Shown here: in pieces, positions 58,235 to 64,000 of the stretch
Position numbering within the stretch: the stretch's first letter is position 1
How the letters are laid out: every line of letters begins with the position of its first letter
Origin: Niastella sp.
GTDB taxonomy: Bacteria; Bacteroidota; Bacteroidia; Chitinophagales; Chitinophagaceae
Reading direction: 5' to 3'
Assembly (NCBI GenBank): GCA_017744515.1
Contig: JAGIBF010000042.1
Span: 1-64,000, forward strand
DNA length: 64,000 nucleotides
Notes under the pieces: generated by a model
What the model saw: only the letters and a program-made list of their open reading frames with translations
Database searches by the model: none
What the model was told of the DNA's origin: nothing
Position numbers and translations under genes: made by a program

Positions 58235-59878
58235 ATGGCGAGCTTTTCAATTACCGGCTTCCTGGCCGATGTATGGCAAAAAAGGATCTACCCGGCAACG
58301 ATCACTGTGGACCAGGGTATCATTCAATCGATCCAACCGGTGACGGCAGGCGTCTCTGTAAGTGAGCAATACATACTGCCCGGCTTTATCGATAGTCATG
58401 TTCATATCGAGAGTTCGATGCTCGTGCCGGCCGAATTTGCCCGGCTGGCGGTGGTGCATGGCACCGTGGCTACCGTGAGTGACCCGCATGAAATTGCCAA
58501 TGTGTGTGGCCTGGAGGGGGTAGAATATATGATCGCCAATGGTAAAACGACTCCTTTCAAGTTTTTCTTTGGGGCTCCCAGCTGCGTGCCGGCCACCACG
58601 TTTGAAACTGCCGGCGCCACATTGGATGTACAGCAGGTTGAGGCCTTATTACAAAAAGACGAGGTAAAGTATCTCAGCGAGATGATGAACTTTCCTGGTG
58701 TATTGTTCAAAGACCCCGAAGTGTTACAAAAGATAGCTGCTGCCCAACGCGTGAGTAAACCAATCGACGGGCATGCTCCCGGCTTGCGAGGTGAACAGGC
58801 CAAACAATACATAGAGGCGGGCATGTCGACCGATCATGAATGTTTTACTGCGGATGAAGCATTGGACAAGCTACAATATGGGATGAAAATATTGATACGG
58901 GAAGGGAGTGCCGCCAAAAACTTCGAAGCGCTGATCGGGTTGCTGCATGATCACCCGAACAGCATTATGTTTTGCAGCGATGACAAACATCCCGACAGCC
59001 TCGTAGATGGTCACATCGATCAGCTATGTGCAAGGGCTGTTGCCAAAGGCATCGATTTGTTTAACGTATTGCAGGCTGCCTGTGTAAATCCCGTATTGCA
59101 TTATCAATTGCCTGTAGGCTTGTTAAGAGTGGGTGATCCCGCTGATTTTATCGTGGTAAAGGATATGGAGCAGTTTACTGTTAAGGCTACTTATATCAAC
59201 GGGCAAAAAGTGAGTCATGACTGGCCCAGCAATACTATTAAACAAGTGCCGATCAATAACTTCAACTGCCTTCCGGTAAAACCGGAAGATCTTATCGTGT
59301 CTTATACGGATCAGGAAACAGTGCCCGTGATCGAAGCATTGGATGGTCAACTAATCACCAACCGTATCGATGTGCCCGCAAGCTGGCTATTGAATGAAAA
59401 CAAACACCAACTCATAAGTAATCCCGGAAAGGATATACTGAAGATGGTAGTGGTTAACCGCTATCATCCGGCAAAGCCTTCGATGGCTTTCATAAAAAAC
59501 TTTGGACTCAGGGCCGGTGCATTGGCGTCTTCAGTGGCTCACGATTCTCATAACATAGTGGCTGTTGGTACCGATGATGAAAGTTTAAGTCACGCCATCA
59601 ACCTTGTAATCGCGCAAAAGGGTGGCGTAAGTTGTTATAGTGGCGGGCATCATAAACAAGAGATGGTCATAGCTTTACCTGTTGCCGGATTGATGAGTGA
59701 TGAGGATGGATATGATGTGGCCGATGCATATACTGCTATCGATACTATGGCCAAGTCGCTGGGCTCTGGTTTATCGGCGCCTTTCATGACGCTTTCTTTT
59801 ATGGCACTGCTTGTAATTCCTCATTTAAAGCTGAGTGATCTTGGACTTTTTGACGGCGATCAATTCAAATTTGCCTAA
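58235..59878 (+). CDS. ade: Adenine deaminase
   Basis: A 547-residue amidohydrolase-superfamily enzyme converting adenine to hypoxanthine and ammonia in purine salvage. Motifs are [62 protein letters not shown] and [11 protein letters not shown], all typical of Ade rather than adenosine deaminase. The C-terminal part includes [17 protein letters not shown] and [19 protein letters not shown]. Length is normal and the enzyme is cytoplasmic. Monocistronic: its own -7 box, and a GC-rich hairpin with a T run directly after the stop codon. Confidence 0.95.
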   Translation: MASFSITGFLADVWQKRIYPATITVDQGIIQSIQPVTAGVSVSEQYILPGFIDSHVHIESSMLVPAEFARLAVVHGTVATVSDPHEIANVCGLEGVEYMIANGKTTPFKFFFGAPSCVPATTFETAGATLDVQQVEALLQKDEVKYLSEMMNFPGVLFKDPEVLQKIAAAQRVSKPIDGHAPGLRGEQAKQYIEAGMSTDHECFTADEALDKLQYGMKILIREGSAAKNFEALIGLLHDHPNSIMFCSDDKHPDSLVDGHIDQLCARAVAKGIDLFNVLQAACVNPVLHYQLPVGLLRVGDPADFIVVKDMEQFTVKATYINGQKVSHDWPSNTIKQVPINNFNCLPVKPEDLIVSYTDQETVPVIEALDGQLITNRIDVPASWLLNENKHQLISNPGKDILKMVVVNRYHPAKPSMAFIKNFGLRAGALASSVAHDSHNIVAVGTDDESLSHAINLVIAQKGGVSCYSGGHHKQEMVIALPVAGLMSDEDGYDVADAYTAIDTMAKSLGSGLSAPFMTLSFMALLVIPHLKLSDLGLFDGDQFKFA

Positions 59879-59898
59879 GACCCCGGGGTCCTTTTTTT
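59879..59898 (+). terminator. Terminator of ade
   Basis: GACCCCGGGGTC followed by CTTTTTTT, starting at the first base after the stop codon. Confidence 0.55.
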
Positions 59899-60290
59899 AC
59901 GCACTATAGTGATTTTTCTATGGCTTAATTTTTAAGTAGTTGTACGTAATTTTTAAAACAAGATTGGTAGACTAATGGCATAAAATGAGGAGCCATGCGG
60001 ATTGTCTTCATTTCTACTATTTGCGCGTGCATCACGCAACTGGGTATTTTCTACATTTACTTCCGGGTGTATTCAACATGTTAGCACAAGAAAATCACCT
60101 ACGACATTAAAATCCCTTTTATTGACATTTGTTATACTCATTCTTTTTATATCTTTAGTAACAGTTACGGCTATCTATAGTATCACCCTACCATTTTCCA
60201 ATACAATACCTCTGAATTATTCATCTGGCGCATCCTACCCTTGCCAATTGATGCCTGTTTGTGAAACCCCGACTAAACCCGAGCAACTAT
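59899..60290. other. Spacer upstream of the Crp-type regulator
   Basis: About 390 bp, AT-rich. It holds a promoter at 60128-60157 and otherwise no repeat or gene I can support. A 99-codon hydrophobic open frame (60002-60301) overlaps the promoter and regulator start and is not convincing. Confidence 0.5.
60128..60157 (+). promoter_or_regulatory. Promoter of the Crp-type regulator
   Basis: TTTG at 60128-60131, 18-nt spacer, TATCTTTA at 60150-60157 (one mismatch). It gives a leader of about 130 nt. Confidence 0.5.
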
Positions 60291-60917
60291 ATGTCTTTTA
60301 ATCATCATTCTCCTGGTGATCCCGGAACCGCCACCCTGATAGAATCGCCACTTGTACTCTTTGCTCATGCGGTTCATCCGCTCAGCCCAGATGCAAGAGC
60401 TTATGCTAACAGAAAAAGTTTTTCTTATCGCGTAAAAAAAGGAGAGTTCCTGGTAAGATCAGGTGAGCTTTGTCCTTATGTGTACTTTATTCAAAAGGGC
60501 ATATTGCGCGGTTACGTACAGGATGGTAAAAAAGAGATCACTACCTGGATCACTTCCGAGAATGAGCTGGCTACTTCCATCACGAGTTTTCATGCGCAAC
60601 AAAAGGCTTTCGAAAATATACAGGCTATCGAAGACAGTGAATTGATCGGTCTTCATTATGACGACCTCCAACATCTTTATAATAATTACCCGGAAGTAAA
60701 TATTACAGGCAGGAAGCTGCTGGAGAAATATTACCGGGATGCCGAAGAACGGGCTTACATTGCCCGCCTCACTGAGGCTACTTCAAAATACCAACGTTTT
60801 ATTGCTACAAAGAGTTTTATGCTGAACCGCGTGCCCCTGAAGTTTATCGCTTCTTACCTGGGTATGACGCTGGAAACACTGAGCCGCATCAGGAGTAAAC
60901 TGTCGCACGCTAAGTAG
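60291..60917 (+). CDS. Crp/Fnr-family transcriptional regulator
   Basis: A protein of 208 residues from ATG MSFNHHSPGDPG; an in-frame GTG ten codons earlier is possible. A cNMP-binding-like roll (KKGEFLVRSGELCPYVYFIQ, KGILRGYVQDGKKEITTWIT) is followed by a long helix and a winged helix-turn-helix (VPLKFIASYLGMTLETLSRI). Effector residues for cAMP or iron-sulfur binding are not evident. It resembles the first Crp-type protein of the window only in fold. Its target is not evident; ade lies upstream behind a terminator. Confidence 0.85.
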   Translation: MSFNHHSPGDPGTATLIESPLVLFAHAVHPLSPDARAYANRKSFSYRVKKGEFLVRSGELCPYVYFIQKGILRGYVQDGKKEITTWITSENELATSITSFHAQQKAFENIQAIEDSELIGLHYDDLQHLYNNYPEVNITGRKLLEKYYRDAEERAYIARLTEATSKYQRFIATKSFMLNRVPLKFIASYLGMTLETLSRIRSKLSHAK

Positions 60918-61094
60918 AGTCGAGAGTTTAGTTCAGAGTCGTGAGTGGTTTGATGCTGCTCAGGTCCACTAACTGATAGCCAGCCTCTTGATATCCAGCC
61001 TACCGTTGTTGGCAGTGGTCTGCTTGTCCGAAAGCGGTTTCCCCGAGAAAAAGCCTGTTTTTACCGGTAAATTGGCCTTAATGACGGTCGTGCT

Positions 61095-61126
61095 ATTGTA
61101 TTGCCCGCACTGCAGCCATAGTTTTG
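61095..61126 (+). promoter_or_regulatory. Promoter of the LiaF-like gene
   Basis: ATTG at 61095-61098, 20-nt spacer, TAGTTTTG at 61119-61126 (exact TAnnTTTG). Leader about 16 nt. Confidence 0.5.
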
Positions 61127-61142
61127 TGTAAAATAACAGGTT

Positions 61143-61934
61143 ATGCAAAACCAGGAGTTACAGGAGCAGCAAACAGGGAAGAAATTCCGTCGCCGTAAAA
61201 AGAATAATGTCATCGCCGGTTTATTCCTGCTGCTCGCAGCTACCGTGATAATGATACGCCAGGTAGAACCCCGTCTCGTTCCCGGCTGGTTGTTTAGCTG
61301 GCCCATGATCCTTATTATAGTAGGTTTCTTTGTAGGGATATTAACGAGGTTCCGCGACTTTGCCTGGTTGATATTGATGGGCATCGGTGCTTTCTTCCTC
61401 GCTGATCGTGCCTTTACGGATTTCGATGCCGGCCGCTTTATCATTCCCGTAGCGATTGCCGGCGTGGGGCTTATTTTAATTTTTGCCTCTGGCAAAAAAA
61501 AACACCGTGACAAGCACGAGGAGGGCGGCTTCTTCTATAAAGTAGAGGCTGGTGTCGTTGACGAGCCGGGTATCGAAGAAAATCCTGGTAAGTACACGCC
61601 TGACGGAATCGATGCCGTCTCTATTTTCGGCAATGTGAAAAAGGTGATCTACTCCAAGAACTTCCAAGGGGGAGAGATCGTATCCATCTTCGGTGGTGCA
61701 GAAATAAATCTCACGCAGGCTGATTTTAAAAGTCCCATCATTTTAGAGCTTGTACAAATCTTTAGTGGAGCCAAGCTGATCGTGCCTCCGCATTGGATCA
61801 TTCGTTCTGAAGCTGTAGCCATCTTTGGTGGTATTGAAGACAAACGACCACCACAATCACACGTTAACACAGACAAAGTACTGATCCTCCAGGGTACTGC
61901 TCTTTTTGCAGGTATCGAGATCAGAAGTTATTAA
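61143..61934 (+). CDS. LiaF-like envelope-stress membrane protein
   Basis: A 263-residue protein. After a basic cytoplasmic start (KKFRRRKKNN) four short hydrophobic segments lie at residues 24-36, 49-66, 75-87 and 99-116. A linker (KKKHRDKHEEGGF) leads to a C-terminal beta-helix-like domain (SIFGNVKKVI, VSIFGGAEINLTQADF, VQIFSGAKLIVPPHWIIR, VAIFGGIEDKRPP), the repeated IFGG pattern of the LiaF/DUF2154 cell-wall-active-antibiotic response family. In Firmicutes LiaF restrains a LiaS kinase. Here a LytS/LytTR pair starts about 510 bp downstream and could be functionally linked. Confidence 0.82.
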   Translation: MQNQELQEQQTGKKFRRRKKNNVIAGLFLLLAATVIMIRQVEPRLVPGWLFSWPMILIIVGFFVGILTRFRDFAWLILMGIGAFFLADRAFTDFDAGRFIIPVAIAGVGLILIFASGKKKHRDKHEEGGFFYKVEAGVVDEPGIEENPGKYTPDGIDAVSIFGNVKKVIYSKNFQGGEIVSIFGGAEINLTQADFKSPIILELVQIFSGAKLIVPPHWIIRSEAVAIFGGIEDKRPPQSHVNTDKVLILQGTALFAGIEIRSY

Positions 61935-61970
61935 GCTCCTTATTCCTGAATTTTTCAAAACCATCAAGCT

Positions 61971-62330
61971 ATGAGTTGGTTCCTGTCTAAAATCGTTTAC
62001 CAGATCATTTGCGGGGAGGGTAATCATACTCCCCAGTTCGACGAACAGCTGCGGCTCATCGAAGCCGATGACGAGACTACTGCGTTTGCAAAGGCGCAAA
62101 CTATTGGTGAGCTGGAACAGGAAATGTTTTTCAACCAACAACAGAAGCTGGTCCAATGGAAATTTATCAATGTAAGTGAACTGTATAAAATCTCTGCGCT
62201 GATAGACGGTGCGGAGCTTTACTCAAGGGTGCAGGAATCGGACAATGCCGGATTGTATATTGAGCTGGTGCATAAAAAAGCAGCGCATATCCGGTCGAAT
62301 ATCACGCACCGGTTCCTGGAATTATTTTAA
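61971..62330 (+). CDS. DUF4288-family protein
   Basis: A 119-residue cytoplasmic protein. The start WFLSKIVYQIICGEGNHTPQ, the central FDEQLRLIEADDETTAFAKA and WKFINVSELYKI match the DUF4288 family, a small alpha/beta protein of unknown function. It begins 36 nt after the LiaF-like gene on the same strand and probably shares its transcript. No catalytic residues can be proposed. Confidence 0.75.
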   Translation: MSWFLSKIVYQIICGEGNHTPQFDEQLRLIEADDETTAFAKAQTIGELEQEMFFNQQQKLVQWKFINVSELYKISALIDGAELYSRVQESDNAGLYIELVHKKAAHIRSNITHRFLELF

Positions 62331-62332
62331 GC

Positions 62333-62410
62333 ACTAATTACACGAATTAGACGAATTGCACGAATTGAGTCAGACGAATTGCACGAATCAGGCGAATTAT
62401 ATGAATTGTA
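62333..62410. repeat. 9-bp ACGAATTGC-type tandem repeat
   Basis: About eight units of period 9 (ACGAATTAG, ACGAATTGC, ACGAATTGAG, ACGAATTGC, ACGAATCAG, GCGAATTAT, ATGAATTGT), starting 2 nt after the DUF4288 stop. The same word occurs after the Crp-type gene at 12171. Confidence 0.75.
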
Positions 62411-62446
62411 TAAAACTAACTGCTTCACTAATAAATAATAAACTGC

Positions 62447-63484
62447 GTGGCCACATCGCCATTAGGTACATATAAAACCAAACTGATCTTTACCGGCTGC
62501 TGGCTGGTATGGTCGATCGTGCAGGTAGTCATCCTGCAAAACTGGGAGTTGTCGTGGAAGGTGGCTATCATAGACGCGGTTGTATCCAACGCATTGCTGG
62601 CAGCGGCCTGCGTGCTGGTGAGCAACAATATGCGCTACTATCGTCCCCGGAAAGGCCGGTATATTTATCTGCTGATCCTTTGCGTCGCCATCAGTGGCTT
62701 ATGGGTATGGGTGGTAAAATATACCTTGTATGAATTGCTGGATGAATCCGAAAACTACCTGCCCTTTTTGCAAGTGTCCATGCCTATCCGTTTTACCATA
62801 GCGTTGCTGGCAACCGGGTGTATGGCACTCATCAGCGAATTGTGGTATGCACAGGAGGATCAAAAGGAAACTGAACAAAGGAATGTAGCTGTCTCTCAAC
62901 TGGCCAAAGATGCAGAGTTGTATAAATTGAGGCAGCAGCTGCAACCGCACTTCCTGTTCAATAGTCTTAACTCCATCAGTGCGCTTGTGGTGAGCCGGCC
63001 GGAACAAGCGCGAAAGATGATACAACAGTTGTCCGATTTCTTACGGGGTACCTTGAAGAGAGAGGAGAACCAATGGATAACGTTGGAGGAAGAGCTACAG
63101 CACCTGGAACTGTATCTCGAGATCGAGAAAGTACGGTTTGGTCATCGCCTTCATACAGCACTGGAACATGATGCAGCTGCCTCCACGCATCGTATCCCCC
63201 ACATGTTGTTGCAACCTGTAGTAGAAAATGCTATTAAGTTTGGTTTGTATGATACAACAGAGCAAGTTACCATTAGTATATCCACGACTGTAACGCCAGC
63301 GTTTCTGCAAGTCATCGTTAAAAATCCATTCGACCCCGCCACTTCCTCTCCCAAACAGGGAACCGGTTTTGGGCTCAACTCCGTGCAGCGACGATTATAC
63401 TTATTGTTTGCCCGCAATGATCTCCTGACTACAGCGGCGGAAGGCAATTTATTTACCACTATTGTAAAAATACCGCATATATGA
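62447..63484 (+). CDS. LytS/YehU-type sensor histidine kinase
   Basis: A 345-residue membrane kinase starting at GTG. Four hydrophobic segments (about residues 12-30, 40-58, 72-91, 110-131) precede a helix and the motif LRQQLQPHFLFNSLNSISAL, with His168 as probable phospho-acceptor. The ATPase part has MLLQPVVENAIKFGLYD and GTGFGLNSVQRRL. No periplasmic domain. The stop overlaps the start of its LytTR regulator by 4 nt. Position after LiaF-like and DUF4288 genes suggests a combined envelope-stress module. Confidence 0.9.
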   Translation: MATSPLGTYKTKLIFTGCWLVWSIVQVVILQNWELSWKVAIIDAVVSNALLAAACVLVSNNMRYYRPRKGRYIYLLILCVAISGLWVWVVKYTLYELLDESENYLPFLQVSMPIRFTIALLATGCMALISELWYAQEDQKETEQRNVAVSQLAKDAELYKLRQQLQPHFLFNSLNSISALVVSRPEQARKMIQQLSDFLRGTLKREENQWITLEEELQHLELYLEIEKVRFGHRLHTALEHDAAASTHRIPHMLLQPVVENAIKFGLYDTTEQVTISISTTVTPAFLQVIVKNPFDPATSSPKQGTGFGLNSVQRRLYLLFARNDLLTTAAEGNLFTTIVKIPHI

Positions 63485-64000
63485 TCAAGGCTCTAATCAT
63501 AGATGATGAACCTTTAGCCCGCGCCATTATACTGGAATATTTGCAGGCGCACCCGGAAATTACTGTTGTGCAGGAATGTAACGATGGCTTTGAAGGGGTA
63601 AAGGCTATACAACAGCATCAGCCGCAGTTACTGTTTCTCGACATACAGATGCCCAAGATCAATGGCTTTGAAATGCTGGAGCTTGTGGACCGCCCTCCGG
63701 CCATCATATTCACTACTGCTTTCGATGAATATGCTATCAAGGCTTTTGAAAGTCATGCTGTCGATTACCTGTTGAAGCCTTTTAGCCAGGAAAGGCTCAA
63801 TAAGGCTATTCAAAAATGGATGGATCAACGGCAACCTGTAACGCCATCTGCTCCATTACTGGAAACAGCCGCTTTGTCTCCCCAGCAAAGTCAGCGGATC
63901 GTTGTAAAAACAGGAGGAAGGATCAGAATCATTCCTATTGAAGATATTGATTACCTCGAAGCGGCCGATGATTACGTAAAGATCCATACCGCCGACGGCA
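63481..64000 (+). CDS. LytTR-family response regulator, cut by window end
   Basis: The first 173 residues are present. Receiver domain residues are Asp8/Asp9 (LIIDDEPLAR), phospho-acceptor Asp54 (LFLDIQMPKINGF) and Lys in YLLKPFSQERL. The LytTR domain begins at about residue 140 (RIVVKTGGRIRIIPIEDIDY, LEAADDYVKIHTADG) and continues past position 64000. ATGA overlap with the kinase gene shows the two form one operon. Confidence 0.93.
   Translation, partial: MIKALIIDDEPLARAIILEYLQAHPEITVVQECNDGFEGVKAIQQHQPQLLFLDIQMPKINGFEMLELVDRPPAIIFTTAFDEYAIKAFESHAVDYLLKPFSQERLNKAIQKWMDQRQPVTPSAPLLETAALSPQQSQRIVVKTGGRIRIIPIEDIDYLEAADDYVKIHTADG

Noticed and set aside
60002..60301. 99-codon open frame with a hydrophobic stretch upstream of the Crp-type regulator
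   Set aside because: It overlaps the regulator promoter and start, and its composition outside one hydrophobic run looks random.
60964..61118. Minus-strand open frame of about 50 codons ending GRLDIKRLAIS
   Set aside because: No start codon could be placed and it runs into the antisense of the LiaF-like gene; it might be a gene remnant but nothing else supports it.
1..64000. tRNA, rRNA, integrase, transposase or prophage genes
   Set aside because: I looked for T-loop motifs, rRNA segments and DDE/tyrosine recombinase motifs and saw none.

Overview
The window reads as chromosome of a Bacteroidota bacterium, most likely family Chitinophagaceae. Supporting signs are type IX secretion (T9SS) C-terminal sorting domains, OMP_b-brl_3 and DUF5723 outer-membrane proteins, paired LytS/LytTR regulators, a short primary sigma factor without region 1.1, promoters of the TTTG-N19-TAnnTTTG type (best case upstream of rpsP), and start codons without Shine-Dalgarno sequences. 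The species cannot be named from the sequence. I saw no rRNA, tRNA, CRISPR array, insertion sequence or prophage.

Layout. 1-2.8 kb: a decayed ParE/RelE toxin beside an intact antitoxin, then a thiolase/membrane protein/DinB-fold operon. 3-13.8 kb: housekeeping and repair genes (rlmN, two pseudouridine synthases, a GT-C glycosyltransferase, a secreted amidohydrolase, a 1-Cys peroxiredoxin, DNA polymerase IV), a Crp-type regulator and a second DinB-fold protein behind a 30-bp perfect palindrome. 13.8-20.7 kb: a serine hydrolase, an outer-membrane barrel receptor with an erythromycin-esterase-like enzyme, and a divergent LytS/LytTR pair. 20.8-25 kb: core genes rimM, rpsP, ffh and rpoD, with a GxxExxY gene between ffh and rpoD flanked by imperfect inverted repeats. 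25-30.2 kb: small conserved proteins, an LptF/G permease and an ECF sigma/anti-sigma pair. 30.2-33.7 kb: a hairpin-rich spacer, an orphan NarL-type regulator bracketed by twin palindromes, and two secreted proteins. 33.7-39.8 kb: a CDF metal exporter, an M20 dipeptidase, an Hsp15-like S4 protein, a DUF5723 protein and trmD. 39.8-54 kb: a four-gene operon of very large secreted proteins, with a hybrid propeller-sensor kinase/NarL regulator pair immediately upstream. 54.6-64 kb: a GH31 glucosidase, a LolA-fold protein, adenine deaminase, a Crp regulator, LiaF-like and DUF4288 proteins, and a second LytS/LytTR pair cut by the window end.

The 39.8-54 kb block is the best candidate for a little-described system. 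A secreted seven-repeat propeller fused to plant-like leucine-rich repeats, an M23 peptidase, a small exported protein and an M43 metalloprotease are encoded with 4-5 nt spacing or overlap. The two peptidases carry different catalytic heads on the same C-terminal architecture (adhesion domain, 4+1 Ig-like repeats, T9SS signal). The kinase promoter region has five tandem 11-bp repeats and shares a CAATACCCCTnnAGGG motif with the operon promoter region.

Spacers are rich in short interspersed repeats: a CTTCGACAnGCTCAGGnTGACA family, a GTCATTTCnAACGnAGC family, 9-bp ACGAATTGC tandems and several quasi-repetitive word tracts. Most abut 3' ends of genes, and two appear to have become protein-coding (signal-peptide n-region of the amidohydrolase, linker of an RsuA/RluB-type synthase).
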